Shown here: piece by piece, positions 49,044-58,368 of the stretch
Layout of the letters: every line of letters begins with the position of its first letter
Position numbering within the stretch: position 1 is the stretch's first letter
Notes under the pieces: generated by a model
What the model saw: only the letters and a program-made list of their open reading frames with translations
What the model was told of the DNA's origin: nothing
The model's database searches: none
NCBI GenBank assembly: GCA_964544595.1
Contig: CAZJBM010000003.1
Coordinates: 1-64,000, forward strand
DNA length: 64,000 nucleotides
Direction: 5' to 3'
Origin: JAGBWK01 sp964544595
GTDB taxonomy: Bacteria > Bacteroidota > Bacteroidia > Bacteroidales > Muribaculaceae
Position numbers and translations under genes: made by a program

Positions 49044-49265
49044 TTATTTAAGGAGCGATTGCCCGACGGCTCTGGCGCGGTCGACATCGTTGTCGTAGTC
49101 GCGGCTGAGGAGGTCGGGGAAAAAGAACAGCTTCAGCACGGCGAAAATGATGAAAAGCTTGATAACGATAAGCAGCCAAAGCTTGCGGCCTATCGTCATC
49201 GACCTGAAGCCGTCGGCATAGAAGCGGAAGACCCGCCTGGGTATTTCGATCAGAGCATTTGCCAT
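49044..49265 (-). CDS. DUF4492 small membrane protein associated with cydAB
   Basis: A 73-residue protein (MANALIEIPRRVFRFYADGF, then RKLWLLIVIKLFIIFAVLKLFFFPDLL) with one membrane helix. I recall DUF4492 as a family found just upstream of cydA in Bacteroidetes and some Campylobacterota. By position and size it may play the part of CydX/CydS, the small subunit that stabilises bd oxidase; that is inference. ATG 49277 (MTHIMANAL) is an alternative start. TATTTTTG at 49292-49285 on the minus strand could be the -7 element. Confidence 0.85.
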   Translation of the reverse strand: MANALIEIPRRVFRFYADGFRSMTIGRKLWLLIVIKLFIIFAVLKLFFFPDLLSRDYDNDVDRARAVGQSLLK

Positions 49266-49376
49266 AATATGGGTCATTGTTTGGCAAAAATAGCAAATAT
49301 AAATCGGAAATGGATAAAACAGGGAGCGGAAAATTTCGAGCGGAAATAAAAAAGGAGCGAATCGGGCAATATTTAT

Positions 49377-49407
49377 TTTGCATTATAGCCCAAATGCCCT
49401 AAATTTG
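49377..49407 (+). promoter_or_regulatory. Bacteroidetes-type promoter of the DUF4494 gene
   Basis: TTTG (49377-49380), exactly 19 nt, TAAATTTG (49400-49407): a full match. The leader to ATG 49443 is about 28 nt. Confidence 0.82.
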
Positions 49408-49442
49408 CAAAACACTAATAAAAGAAGATACACATTTCAACT

Positions 49443-49877
49443 ATGGCAAATTGGTTTGAATCAAAAGTGAGATATAAGAAAACGATGGAGAACGGCATGA
49501 TCAAGGCCGTAACCGATTCGTATTTAGTCGACGCGCTGTCGTTCACCGAGGCTGAGGCCCGCACAACCGAGGAGGTGCGCCCCTTCGTGAGCGACGACTT
49601 CACGATCTCGGCGGTGAAGCGCACAAAGATTTCAGAGATATTCTGGGACGACACGGCCGATAAATGGTATCTCGTGAAAGTGGCGTTTATCACCATCGAC
49701 GAGAAAACGGCTGTTGAAAAACGCTCGATAAGCCAGATACTTGTAGCCGGAAGCGACTTTAAGGGGGCCTACGACAACTTCATGAGCGGAATGGCCGGCA
49801 CGCTGGCCGACTTCGAGATCGTGTCGATCGCCGAGACGCCGATAATGGACGTTTACAAAGCCGCCGTAAAGGATTAA
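49443..49877 (+). CDS. DUF4494 domain-containing protein
   Basis: A 144-residue cytoplasmic protein. MANWFESKVRYKKTMENG, then VTDSYLVDALSFTEAEARTTEE and KISEIFWDDTADKWYLVKVAF, are the blocks of the family I recall as DUF4494, found widely in Bacteroidales and some of their phages. No catalytic motif is seen. A strong promoter precedes it and yggS follows after 43 bases, so the two may be co-transcribed. Function unknown. Confidence 0.85.
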   Translation: MANWFESKVRYKKTMENGMIKAVTDSYLVDALSFTEAEARTTEEVRPFVSDDFTISAVKRTKISEIFWDDTADKWYLVKVAFITIDEKTAVEKRSISQILVAGSDFKGAYDNFMSGMAGTLADFEIVSIAETPIMDVYKAAVKD

Positions 49878-49920
49878 AGAGAACCGGAGTTCATCACCAT
49901 AAAAAAAACGTTTCAACGAA

Positions 49921-50589
49921 TTGAGTATCGCGGATAATCTGAAGGCTGTAAGGGCGTCGCTCCCCGAGGGGGTGAGGCTGGTGGCCGTATCGAAGTTTCA
50001 CCCGGCGGAATGTGTCAAAGAGGCTTACGACGCGGGGCAGCGACTGTTTGGCGAGAGCCGCGTGCAGGAGCTGCTGGCGAAGCAGCCGCAGCTGCCTGAG
50101 GATATACAATGGCACTTCATCGGCCACTTGCAGACCAACAAGGTGCGCCAGCTGATAGGGCACGTGTCGCTGATAGAAAGCGTCGACACGGAGCGTCTTC
50201 TCGACGTGATCGACCGTGAGTCGGAGCGCGCGGGGATAGTCTCGCGGGTGCTGATGCAGCTTCACGTGGCGCAGGAGGAGACTAAATTCGGCTTCTCGCC
50301 CGAAGAGCTGATGGAGTATTTCGCCGAGCGGCGATTCGAGCGGCTGAAGGCCACGCATATATGCGGGCTGATGGGGATGGCGTCGAACACCGACGACGTC
50401 GGCCGCATCCGCGCCGACTTTGACGCGATAGCCCGATGCTACCGAGCGATACGCGCTGACGAGTCGCTGGGGCTGCGCGGTTTCGACGTGCTGAGTATGG
50501 GCATGAGCGACGACCGCGGCATAGCGATCGAGGCCGGATCAAACCTCGTCAGGGTAGGGACGGCGATATTCGGCGCCCGCGAGTATTAG
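49921..50589 (+). CDS. YggS/PLPBP family pyridoxal phosphate homeostasis protein (TTG start)
   Basis: A 222-residue alanine-racemase-like barrel. PLP binds to Lys25 in RLVAVSKFHP; FGESRVQELLAK, WHFIGHLQTNK and LSMGMSDD with the phosphate-binding SNLVRVGTAIFG complete the signature. The family has no known enzymatic activity and buffers PLP in the cytoplasm. The start is probably TTG 49921 (MSIADNLKAV), because no ATG lies in frame nearby. It is close behind the DUF4494 gene. Confidence 0.93.
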   Translation: MSIADNLKAVRASLPEGVRLVAVSKFHPAECVKEAYDAGQRLFGESRVQELLAKQPQLPEDIQWHFIGHLQTNKVRQLIGHVSLIESVDTERLLDVIDRESERAGIVSRVLMQLHVAQEETKFGFSPEELMEYFAERRFERLKATHICGLMGMASNTDDVGRIRADFDAIARCYRAIRADESLGLRGFDVLSMGMSDDRGIAIEAGSNLVRVGTAIFGAREY

Positions 50590-50638
50590 GAAAGCATATT
50601 CCAAAACTTACTTATTTTTATAAAACACCAACTGAAAA

Positions 50639-52213
50639 ATGACAGCGAATGTTAACACCGGCAAGAAGAACTGGGTGGGCATCATCACCATGTTCTTTCT
50701 CTTTGCCATGATTTCATTTGTCACTAATATGGCCGCGCCGTTCGGCAATATTTGGGGCATAAAGTATGAGTGGTCGGGCATGCTCGGCAACCTTATGAAT
50801 TTCGCGGCTTACCTGTTTATGGGTATTCTGGCGGGTAAGATGCTTGCCAACAAGGGATATAAGAAGACCGCTCTCTGGGCTATAGTGCTCGGACTCATAG
50901 GCTTGGCGATACAGTATCTTAGCTCGATATTCGGGGCAGAGACTATAGTGATGAACGTCAGCGGCCAGGCTGTGACGCTCAATCTGTTCATTTATCTGCT
51001 CGGAGCGTTTGTATGCGGTTTCTGCGTATGTATGCTCAACACGGTTGTCAACCCGATGCTCAACCTGCTCGGCGGGGGAGGCAAGGCGGGCAACCAGCTA
51101 CTTCAGGCCGGCGGCTCGCTCAACTCGCTCGCGGGGTCGCTCACCCCGATGCTCGTAGGCGCGCTTATCGGCACCGTAACCCGCAACACGGCGATGGCCG
51201 ACGTGGCCCCGCTGCTCTTCATAGGCATGGGCGTGTTCGCGCTGTCATACATTATTATATTATGCGTGAACATTCCCGAGCCGGGTCTTGAGCGGAAGAA
51301 AGCCGACGAGGCCGCGGGAATCAAGAAGGAGAAGGCGCGCCACAGCGCATGGTCGTTTCGCCACTTCGTGCTTGGCGCGATAGGCATCTTCTTCTACGTC
51401 GGTATCGAGATCGGCATACCGGCCGAAATGAATTTCTATATCTCCGACGCTACGGAGAAGGGAGCCGGCATACTTATCAACGGCGCGGCTATCGGCGGCG
51501 CTATGGCAATGTGCTATTGGCTGCTGATGCTCGTAGGGCGCGTGTCGTCGAGCGCGATTTCGGGAAAGGTGTCGACCGCGACTCAGCTGATGACCGTTTC
51601 GGGCGTGGCGATAGTGTTTGTGGTTATAGCGTATTTCCTTCCTAAAGATAAAACGTTCTCGGTGCCTGAGTTCATTTACAATCCGACGGCAAAGACTGAG
51701 GCGATATTGACCGACGTGGGCCTCCCGACTTCGGCTATCGAGGAATTCAAGAATGACCCGCAGGGCTTTGAATGGGCCAAATATCCGACAGTGAAGATTA
51801 AGGAGCTCGACGAGTCGACGGAAACTCTTGTGGAGAAATCGGTAAACCCGGCCGATCGCCTTATGGAGGAATATGAGATCGGGATAGAGGACTCAAGCAA
51901 GATGATGGAGACACCGCAGGTGCCGCTGAGCTGTCTCTTCTTAGTGCTTTGCGGCCTGTGCACGTCGCTGATGTGGGGCGGTATCTTCAACCTCGCGGTC
52001 GAGGGTCTCGGCAAATACACCGAGCAGGCGTCGGGTATTTTCATGATGCTCGTGGTAGGCGGCGGCATTATGCCTCTGATACAGCACAACTGGCTCTCGT
52101 CGTCGTTCGGCTATATGTTCTCTTACATGCTGATCGTGGCGATGCTCGCCTATCTCTTCTACTACGCTATCGCGGGCTGCAAGAATGTTAACAAGGATAT
52201 TCCGGTGGATTAA
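50639..52213 (+). CDS. FHS/FucP-family sugar MFS transporter with long soluble insertion
   Basis: A 524-residue major facilitator with 12 hydrophobic helices. The FHS family signature is visible in CMLNTVVNPMLNLLGGGG and LLQAGGSLNSLAGSLTPMLVG, which correspond to the N-P-x-L-x-L-x-G and NxLG motifs of fucose and glucose/galactose permeases. It imports a monosaccharide with protons or sodium. Between helices 10 and 11 (residues about 335-428) there is an extra soluble domain of about 94 residues (FIYNPTAKTEAILTDVG, then DRLMEEYEIGIEDSS). Usual members have about 410-440 residues. A terminator follows. Confidence 0.88.
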   Translation: MTANVNTGKKNWVGIITMFFLFAMISFVTNMAAPFGNIWGIKYEWSGMLGNLMNFAAYLFMGILAGKMLANKGYKKTALWAIVLGLIGLAIQYLSSIFGAETIVMNVSGQAVTLNLFIYLLGAFVCGFCVCMLNTVVNPMLNLLGGGGKAGNQLLQAGGSLNSLAGSLTPMLVGALIGTVTRNTAMADVAPLLFIGMGVFALSYIIILCVNIPEPGLERKKADEAAGIKKEKARHSAWSFRHFVLGAIGIFFYVGIEIGIPAEMNFYISDATEKGAGILINGAAIGGAMAMCYWLLMLVGRVSSSAISGKVSTATQLMTVSGVAIVFVVIAYFLPKDKTFSVPEFIYNPTAKTEAILTDVGLPTSAIEEFKNDPQGFEWAKYPTVKIKELDESTETLVEKSVNPADRLMEEYEIGIEDSSKMMETPQVPLSCLFLVLCGLCTSLMWGGIFNLAVEGLGKYTEQASGIFMMLVVGGGIMPLIQHNWLSSSFGYMFSYMLIVAMLAYLFYYAIAGCKNVNKDIPVD

Positions 52214-52236
52214 TCAGGCTCTAACAACGATAGTCA

Positions 52237-52267
52237 AGCCGCGTTCCCTACCAGAGGGAGCGCGGCT
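52237..52267 (+). terminator. Intrinsic terminator of the sugar transporter gene
   Basis: A 13-bp stem (52237-52249 with 52255-52267, one G-T) is followed by GCTTTTT, 24 bases after the stop. Confidence 0.88.
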
Positions 52268-52322
52268 GCTTTTTGATGGGTGCTGACGCGCGAGGAGGAG
52301 AGAGAGGAGAGCCGAGAGATAA

Positions 52323-52354
52323 GTTAAGGCCGCTCTGGGGGGAGCGGCCTTAAC
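52323..52354 (-). terminator. Terminator hairpin of the pectate lyase gene
   Basis: A perfect 13-bp stem (GTTAAGGCCGCTC, 52323-52335, with 52342-52354). On the minus strand it follows the stop by 25 bases; the downstream sequence TTATCTCTC is weakly T-rich. Confidence 0.7.
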
Positions 52355-52378
52355 GGGAGAGTATGGTCGGGATTGGAA

Positions 52379-54106
52379 TCAGCGGATCACTTTGTCGGTG
52401 AGGCGGCTGCCGTCGGAGAGAATGGTGACGCGGATTGAGAGGCCAGCGGCGGGGGCGGGGATGCGGCGTCCGTCGAGCGAGTAGTATTCAAATCCTACGG
52501 CTGAGGCAGCGGGATCGGAAACGATGTCGCGGACAGCCGACGCGGTCGAGGGGAAGTAGTGGTCGACGGCGTCGATAGCGTCGGCGAGCTGGGCGCGGGT
52601 GTTGTCTTCGACGAGCGAGTTGATGTAGACCTCGATATTGGTGTAGAGACCTTTGGGGTCGAGGGTGCGCAAGCGGCTGTCGGATTTCTTCTTGGGGTCG
52701 AGGCCGTTGGCGATTTCCCATTCGTCGGGAATGCCGTCGCCGTCGGAGTCGAATCCGGCGGGGCGCTTCTCTGAGGGCACTGAGTATTCGCCCTGGTCGG
52801 CGACGATGTCGAGCTGGCCGGCGCGGCGGGTCACAGAGCCAGAGTAGGTGGCGGTGCCGGAGCGGGCTTCCTCTTCATAGCGGGCGTCGGCCATGTCTTT
52901 GCAGAAGGAGGCGCCGGCGTAGGTGATCACTTTCTCGAAGGCGGTAGCGGCGTCGTGGGTGGTAGTGGCGGCCACGTCGATGGGCTGGTCGAGGCGCACG
53001 CGGATGTAGTTCTTGCCGTTTACTTCGATGTTGGTTTCATCCTTGCCGAAGTATTCTTTCTCGTCGAGAACGTAGCGGTCGCCGTCGCGGGTTATGATCG
53101 AGGAGTTGCTGTCGTAAACGACGCCTTTCCAGTCGTAGTTCTCGGGTGTAGAGGCGGCGGTCACGTAGTTGCCGTTGATGTAGTAGCGGGAGCAGAGGCC
53201 GGGGAAGATGTTGTCGCCCGCATTTCCGGCGTCGGCAGCCGAGACTTGGGTGACGCGGGTGCGGTTGGAGGTGCCGGGGCCTGCTTTGTAGTAGTTGTTG
53301 ACCATGTTGATATAGCCGCCGCCGGGGCCGCCATAGCAACCGCCGGTGCCCCAGTTATACATCACGCAGTTGCGGAAGTCGACGCGCTCGGCCTGGATTG
53401 AGTTGGGGTAGAGGGTGCCGTCGTAGCCGTTCCAGTTGTAACGCGCGCCGTTGAATCGGGGAGCGCGGTTGTTGACATGGGCGATGAGGTTGTGGTGGAA
53501 CGAGGCGTTTTTGCCGCCCCAGATGCCGCCGTAGCCGTGGGCGCCTTTGTTGTGGCCGGCGTTGTTGAGCGACTCGGCGATAGTGCACCACTGCATGGTG
53601 AAGTCGCGGTTGTCGTAGAACGAAGCCACTTCATCGATGCTCCATGAGAGGGAGCAGTGGTCGATGATGATGTTTTTATAGTGACGGCACCATGAGGCAT
53701 CGGCGCCGTCGTTGACGTCGCGCTCCTGGCCGCGGCGCACGCGGATGTAGCGCATTATGATGTTGTTACCGGCAGGCTGCACGGTGTAGTAGCGTAGAGT
53801 GATACCCTGGCCGGGGGCGGTCTGGCCGGCAATGGTGGTGTTGGCGCCGATGCTGACGTCGGACTGGAGGGCGATCTCGCCGGCTACGTCGAAAACCACT
53901 ATTTTCTTGGTGGCGCCGCTGACCGCGCTGCGAAAAGATCCGTCGCCGGAGTCGTTGAGGTTGGTCACGTGGATGATTGTGCCGCCGCGTCCGCCGGTTG
54001 TGAAACGGCCGAAACCTTCGGCGCCGGGGAAGGCAACCTCTTGGTCTTGGGCGGCGAGGGGAAGTGTGATGAGGGCAGCTGTGGCTGCAATGATTAGTTT
54101 TTTCAT
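52379..54106 (-). CDS. Pectate lyase-like polysaccharide lyase (PL1 type), secreted
   Basis: A 575-residue protein with a Sec signal peptide (MKKLIIAATAALITLPLAAQ). The right-handed beta helix begins FPGAEGFGRFTTGGRGG and continues VTNLNDSGDGSFRSAV, IIIDHCSLSWSIDEV and HHNLIAHVNNRAPRF, which holds the catalytic Arg region of PL1. It should cleave polygalacturonate by beta-elimination with calcium. A thrombospondin-type calcium loop (DSDGDGIPDEWE) follows, and the C-terminus has a sorting-domain-like end (GFEYYSLDGRRIP). No SusC/D pair is nearby. The gene has its own terminator. Confidence 0.9.
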   Translation of the reverse strand: MKKLIIAATAALITLPLAAQDQEVAFPGAEGFGRFTTGGRGGTIIHVTNLNDSGDGSFRSAVSGATKKIVVFDVAGEIALQSDVSIGANTTIAGQTAPGQGITLRYYTVQPAGNNIIMRYIRVRRGQERDVNDGADASWCRHYKNIIIDHCSLSWSIDEVASFYDNRDFTMQWCTIAESLNNAGHNKGAHGYGGIWGGKNASFHHNLIAHVNNRAPRFNGARYNWNGYDGTLYPNSIQAERVDFRNCVMYNWGTGGCYGGPGGGYINMVNNYYKAGPGTSNRTRVTQVSAADAGNAGDNIFPGLCSRYYINGNYVTAASTPENYDWKGVVYDSNSSIITRDGDRYVLDEKEYFGKDETNIEVNGKNYIRVRLDQPIDVAATTTHDAATAFEKVITYAGASFCKDMADARYEEEARSGTATYSGSVTRRAGQLDIVADQGEYSVPSEKRPAGFDSDGDGIPDEWEIANGLDPKKKSDSRLRTLDPKGLYTNIEVYINSLVEDNTRAQLADAIDAVDHYFPSTASAVRDIVSDPAASAVGFEYYSLDGRRIPAPAAGLSIRVTILSDGSRLTDKVIR

Positions 54107-54201
54107 TATTTTAATTCAAGGATTTCTTAAATGGTTTCAATGAGTATAGCTTAAAGTATGTGATTTAGATAGACGGTGGACGCACAGGAGAGCTGAGGCG
54201 C

Positions 54202-55287
54202 TTAGTTGGCGGGGCCGGTTTTGGCGGCGGCTCCCGTGACGGGGTCAAACTGGAGGAAGATGGGGGCTTTCTTGTCGGTGAAGTTGGAGGGGTTCATGCC
54301 GTAGACGACGCCGAACTGCGCTATGTCGAAGGTCTGGCGGTCGGCTACTTTGCCCTCATACTTGATCTGGCACTCGGCCCGGCCGGGGATACGGTAGGCT
54401 ATGCCCCCTTTGGGGAATGGGAGCGGCTCATCTTTTTCGTTGACCGGAAGATTGCCCCGCTCAAGGATGCTGAGGGAGAGGTAAACGGGGGCTCCGGCGA
54501 GGTTGTCGGGTGAAATGATGCCCTCGGTAGGGGAGATGCGGGCCACGACCATGTTGTTGATGTCGTCGTCGGGGACGATTACGGGAAGGGTTGCGACGAC
54601 GGTGCTCGTGGAGGTGGTGCCGACAAACATCGCGAGCAGGGCCTGCTCCTGGGCCTCGATGTTGTCGAGAGCGAGCTGCATACCAGAGCCGTCGGGGGGC
54701 ATGTTCTCGGCTTGGCCGGTGATAATTTCCTTACGGCTTTCGCGGAGGGCGTAGATCTGCTCGGCGGCGAGCTGGGCGCGCTTGGCCGATGACTGGCTTT
54801 GGAGCATCTCCTGGGTGATCACCTGGTTGGCAGCGGGGGTCTGGAGAGGAGTCGGGGGGGCAGGTACAGCCGCGGGGAGCTGAGGCGCGGCTATTTCGAG
54901 GACGTTGTCGGTGTTGATAGCCAGCGGTATGTTGCCCTCGCCGAGGATGATGAAGGGGGATTGCTGCGATTTCAGGGTGATGAGATATTGCTGATCGGGG
55001 TCGGGCACGGCGACAGGGGTGATAACGGCCGATTTGAGTCGGGCGGCAGTCGACGGCTCCATGATAGGGTTGTTGATGTTGAGGTAGCGCGAGGCGTATT
55101 TGGCAAATTCGCCGGGCTGCTTCACGGTGATTTCGGCTTCGAGGGTTATTTCCAAGCCGGTGGAGGGGAGGGTGTATGTAAGGCCGTATTCGTTGGCCTT
55201 GGTGGCCGCGAATTTCTGGGCCTGTTGGGCCGGGGCTGTCGCGGAGACGGCGGCGAGGGCTATTATGGGAAGGAGAAGTTTCTTCAT
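54202..55287 (-). CDS. DUF4831 family exported protein
   Basis: A 361-residue protein with a Sec signal peptide (MKKLLLPIIALAAVSATAPAQQ). YGLTYTLPSTGLEITLEAEI, FAKYASRYLNINNPI, and RKEIITGQAENMPPDGSGM are blocks I recall as DUF4831, a Bacteroidales-only family. A Pro/Ala/Thr-rich linker (residues 138-155) separates two beta domains. It is probably periplasmic; function unknown. It lies 74 bases downstream of the NAD(P)H-hydrate repair gene on the same strand. Confidence 0.84.
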   Translation of the reverse strand: MKKLLLPIIALAAVSATAPAQQAQKFAATKANEYGLTYTLPSTGLEITLEAEITVKQPGEFAKYASRYLNINNPIMEPSTAARLKSAVITPVAVPDPDQQYLITLKSQQSPFIILGEGNIPLAINTDNVLEIAAPQLPAAVPAPPTPLQTPAANQVITQEMLQSQSSAKRAQLAAEQIYALRESRKEIITGQAENMPPDGSGMQLALDNIEAQEQALLAMFVGTTSTSTVVATLPVIVPDDDINNMVVARISPTEGIISPDNLAGAPVYLSLSILERGNLPVNEKDEPLPFPKGGIAYRIPGRAECQIKYEGKVADRQTFDIAQFGVVYGMNPSNFTDKKAPIFLQFDPVTGAAAKTGPAN

Positions 55288-55361
55288 GATGAGGGTTTTG
55301 AGCCATTGGAGACTGTGAAGCCTTTTTTTGCGGGGGAGCGTCGCGGTTCCCGGGCAGGAAA

Positions 55362-56879
55362 TCAGACTTCGAGGATGAGCTTGATGGCGCGGCCGATATT
55401 GTCGGCGATGTCAGAGGCGAGAACGCCGTAGTCGCTATGCTCCTCGGCGGCGAGCTCTCCGGCGTAGCCGTGGATGAAGACGGCGAGCAGGGCCGCGATC
55501 TCGGGCTTATAGTCCTGGGCGAGGAACGATGTGAGCATGCCTGTCAGCACGTCGCCGCTGCCCGGGGTGGCCATCGCCGGGGTGCCGGATGAGTTGAAGT
55601 AGATTTTGCCGTCGGGGCGTATGATGGCGGTGTAGTGGCCTTTGAGTATGATGAGTATTTTATGGCGCTGCGCGACTTCGCAAGCTCGCTGAAGGCGGGC
55701 TTCGGCGGTCTGCGACGGCCCGAAAAGGCGGTCGAACTCAGCGGCGTGGGGAGTCATGATCGAGAGAATCGGCACGAGATTGAGGAGCGTGGGGCGCTGG
55801 GCTATGCAGTTGAGGGCGTCGGCGTCGAGAATCACGGGCTGCTTGGCGGCAGAGAGAAATTCCTCAAGGGCGCGGATGGTGGCTTCCTGGGTGCCGATGC
55901 CGGGGCCGACGGCTATAGCGTCGTATTTGTGCTCAGGGGTGATTTTCTCGATGCGCAACTCGCCGGGGTTGGCTTTGAAGAGTGCTTCGGGGGCTCCGGT
56001 CTGAAGAATAGGGTAGCCGCATTTGGGCGATTCGAGAGTGACTTTGCCGACGCCTGAGCGCAGGGCTCCCTTAGCGGCCAGAAGAGCCGCGCCCATCATG
56101 CCGTAGCTGCCGGCGTAGATAATGGCGTTGCCGAAGTCGGCTTTGGAGCTGAAGGGATTACGACGGCGCAGAGCGCGGTACACATCGGGCTCCTCGACGA
56201 GATAGAAGCGGGCGGGAATCTTGCGGGCGGCTTCCTGGCTGAGACCTATGTCGAGCACCTTCCAGTCGCCGACGAGATCGGCGTTGTCGGGGATGAAGAG
56301 GGCGAGGCGGGGGTGCTGGATGACGAGCGTCAGGGTGGCGTGGACCACGTTGCGCGAGATCAGTGCGGGGTTCCAGTCGCCGGCGAGCCCCGAGGGGATG
56401 TCGATAGAGACCACGGTGGCCTGGGCGTCGTTGATGCGCTGCACGAGGTAGGCGAATCCGCCTTTTAGAGGCTCGCGGAGCCCTGAGCCGAACAGGCCGT
56501 CGACGATGAGCGACGTATGGTGAATCTCTGGCATCATGACGGTGTCGACCACCTCGGTGAGGCTAAGGCCCTGGCAGTCGGCAAGCTTGTCGCGGCAAGC
56601 CGCACACTCGGGGGTAAGCTTGTTGCCGCCGATGTTGAAGAGATAGACGTGGACTTTGTAGCCCTGCTCGGAGAGGAGCCTGGCCACGGCGAGGGCGTCG
56701 GCCCCGTTGTTGCCGGGCCCGGCGAAGAGGATAACCTGCTTAGACGGGCGCCAGCGGGAGGTGATTTCGGCGCACACGGCCTCGGCCACGCGCTCGATGA
56801 GATCGAGAGCCGAGATGCCCTCTTTCTCTATGGTGTATTTATCGATGCTACGGATTTCGTCGTTGGTGAAAATTTTCAT
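55362..56879 (-). CDS. nnrDE: Bifunctional NAD(P)H-hydrate epimerase / ADP-dependent NAD(P)H-hydrate dehydratase
   Basis: A 505-residue fusion of two repair enzymes. Residues 1-210 are the YjeF_N epimerase (VILFAGPGNNGADALAVARLL, IVDGLFGSGL, VVSIDIPSGLAGD), which converts the R to the S form of hydrated NAD(P)H. Residues 225-500 are the ribokinase-like dehydratase (GNAIIYAGSYGMMGAALLAA, AVGPGIGT, VILDADALN, MTPHAAEFDRL, and TPGSGDVLTGMLTSFLAQ), which restores NAD(P)H using ADP. Both active sites are intact. Confidence 0.95.
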   Translation of the reverse strand: MKIFTNDEIRSIDKYTIEKEGISALDLIERVAEAVCAEITSRWRPSKQVILFAGPGNNGADALAVARLLSEQGYKVHVYLFNIGGNKLTPECAACRDKLADCQGLSLTEVVDTVMMPEIHHTSLIVDGLFGSGLREPLKGGFAYLVQRINDAQATVVSIDIPSGLAGDWNPALISRNVVHATLTLVIQHPRLALFIPDNADLVGDWKVLDIGLSQEAARKIPARFYLVEEPDVYRALRRRNPFSSKADFGNAIIYAGSYGMMGAALLAAKGALRSGVGKVTLESPKCGYPILQTGAPEALFKANPGELRIEKITPEHKYDAIAVGPGIGTQEATIRALEEFLSAAKQPVILDADALNCIAQRPTLLNLVPILSIMTPHAAEFDRLFGPSQTAEARLQRACEVAQRHKILIILKGHYTAIIRPDGKIYFNSSGTPAMATPGSGDVLTGMLTSFLAQDYKPEIAALLAVFIHGYAGELAAEEHSDYGVLASDIADNIGRAIKLILEV

Positions 56880-57012
56880 TTCAGATGAATTTTAACCGCA
56901 AAAGTACAAAAATTCCATGATTTTTATCTTACTAAATAAAAAAACTTCGCGCGAAGTTGCTAAACTATGAAAATTCTTGCATAACTTCGCGGAAAAGTTA
57001 TCACCACCCACG

Positions 57013-57570
57013 ATGAAACCAGAAGTTACATATAACGGGCTTACTTTCGTGCCTTATATCGAAAGAAAACAAATCGACAACCGCATAGCCGAGATAGCCA
57101 AGCAGATAGAGGCCGACACTAAAGGGAAGGCCCCGCTGTTTCTCTGCGTGCTCAACGGCGCGTTTCCCTTCGCGTCTGACCTTTTCAGGGCTGTTGACAC
57201 CGACGCGGAGATCTCGTTCATAAGGCTTAAAAGCTATGAAGGCACCTCGTCGACAGGCGTGGTCAAGGAGGTGATCGGCCTCCAGGATGACATCAAGGAC
57301 CGCACCGTGATAATAGTGGAAGACATCGTAGACACCGGCACCACCATAAAGCGACTGATCGAGAAACTGGAGGAAAGCAAGCCCGCCGAAATCAAGATAG
57401 CCACACTGCTGTTCAAGCCCGACGCTTGCCGCGCCGACGTGAATCCCGACTACGTGGGCTTCAACATCCCTACCAAATTCATCATAGGCTTCGGACTCGA
57501 CATCGACGGAATGGCCCGAAACCTCAACGACATATACGTGCTCAAAGAAAACAATTCAGAAAAGTCTTGA
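57013..57570 (+). CDS. hpt: Hypoxanthine phosphoribosyltransferase
   Basis: A 185-residue type I phosphoribosyltransferase that salvages hypoxanthine and guanine with PRPP. The PRPP loop is VIIVEDIVDTGTTIKRL; LFLCVLNGAFPFASDL binds pyrophosphate and FIRLKSYEGTSSTG is the flexible catalytic loop. The end VGFNIPTKFIIGFGLDI carries the purine-binding Phe/Asp. The start is ATG 57013 (MKPEVTYNGL). adk follows after 101 bases, so the two purine genes may share a transcript. TAACTTCG at 56982-56989 could be a -7 element. Confidence 0.95.
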   Translation: MKPEVTYNGLTFVPYIERKQIDNRIAEIAKQIEADTKGKAPLFLCVLNGAFPFASDLFRAVDTDAEISFIRLKSYEGTSSTGVVKEVIGLQDDIKDRTVIIVEDIVDTGTTIKRLIEKLEESKPAEIKIATLLFKPDACRADVNPDYVGFNIPTKFIIGFGLDIDGMARNLNDIYVLKENNSEKS

Positions 57571-57671
57571 CTTATTAACCCTGAAGCTGCACAGGGCATC
57601 GCCAGGCCCCATCGGCCCGCCTCTCCCCGCCATGCCCGCCCTACTCTCGCCGCAGCAACCGTTAAATAATT

Positions 57672-58250
57672 ATGCCAAACATTGTTATATTAGGTGCCCC
57701 CGGCAGCGGTAAAGGCACCCAGAGCGAGAAACTCATCAATAAGTACAATTTGCATCATATCTCTACGGGCGAACTCCTCCGCAGCCATATCGCCCGCCAG
57801 ACAGATCTCGGCAAGCTCGCCGACTCGTTCATATCCAAAGGTCAGCTCATCCCCGACGACCTGATGATAGACATCCTGGCCCACACAATCGACAACGAAC
57901 CGGCCGTGAAGAGCCGCGGCGTGATACTCGACGGCTTCCCCCGCACCATTCCCCAGGCTGAGGCCCTGAAGAAGCTCCTCGCCGACCGCGATCTCGCCGT
58001 CGACGCGGTGATCGGCCTCGAAGTGCCCGAAGAGCAGCTCGTGGAGCGCATGATAAAACGCGGCCAGCAGACAGGCCGCGCCGACGACGTGCCTGAGACT
58101 ATCAACAATCGCCTCAAAGTGTACCGCGACCAGACCGAGCCGCTTCGCCAATACTATGCCGACGAAGGCTCGTACCTCCCAATCGACGGCACAGGCACGA
58201 TCGACGAAATTTTCGACCGTATCCAGGCCGCAGTCGAGGGTAACTCATAA
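57672..58250 (+). CDS. adk: Adenylate kinase
   Basis: A 192-residue short-type adenylate kinase that equilibrates AMP, ADP and ATP. The P-loop is LGAPGSGKGTQSEKL (7-21), the AMP site is STGELLRSHIA, DGFPRTIPQAEALKK is the signature, and the LID is short, RMIKRGQQTGRADDVPETINNRL, without zinc cysteines. It follows hpt and precedes tRNA-Ser. Confidence 0.97.
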   Translation: MPNIVILGAPGSGKGTQSEKLINKYNLHHISTGELLRSHIARQTDLGKLADSFISKGQLIPDDLMIDILAHTIDNEPAVKSRGVILDGFPRTIPQAEALKKLLADRDLAVDAVIGLEVPEEQLVERMIKRGQQTGRADDVPETINNRLKVYRDQTEPLRQYYADEGSYLPIDGTGTIDEIFDRIQAAVEGNS

Positions 58251-58289
58251 TCGAGGCGCGGAAGCGATTGAAAAAATGTAAGAAAAAAA

Positions 58290-58320
58290 TTGCAAGAGAC
58301 GGAAAAACTTCGTAGCTTTG
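58290..58320 (+). promoter_or_regulatory. Promoter of tRNA-Ser
   Basis: TTG (58290-58292), 20 nt, TAGCTTTG (58313-58320), a full -7 match 48 bases before the tRNA. Confidence 0.7.
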
Positions 58321-58368
58321 CAACCGCAAAAGCAAAACGCGCCCCGGCGCGAGAGCTTAACGACCCGA

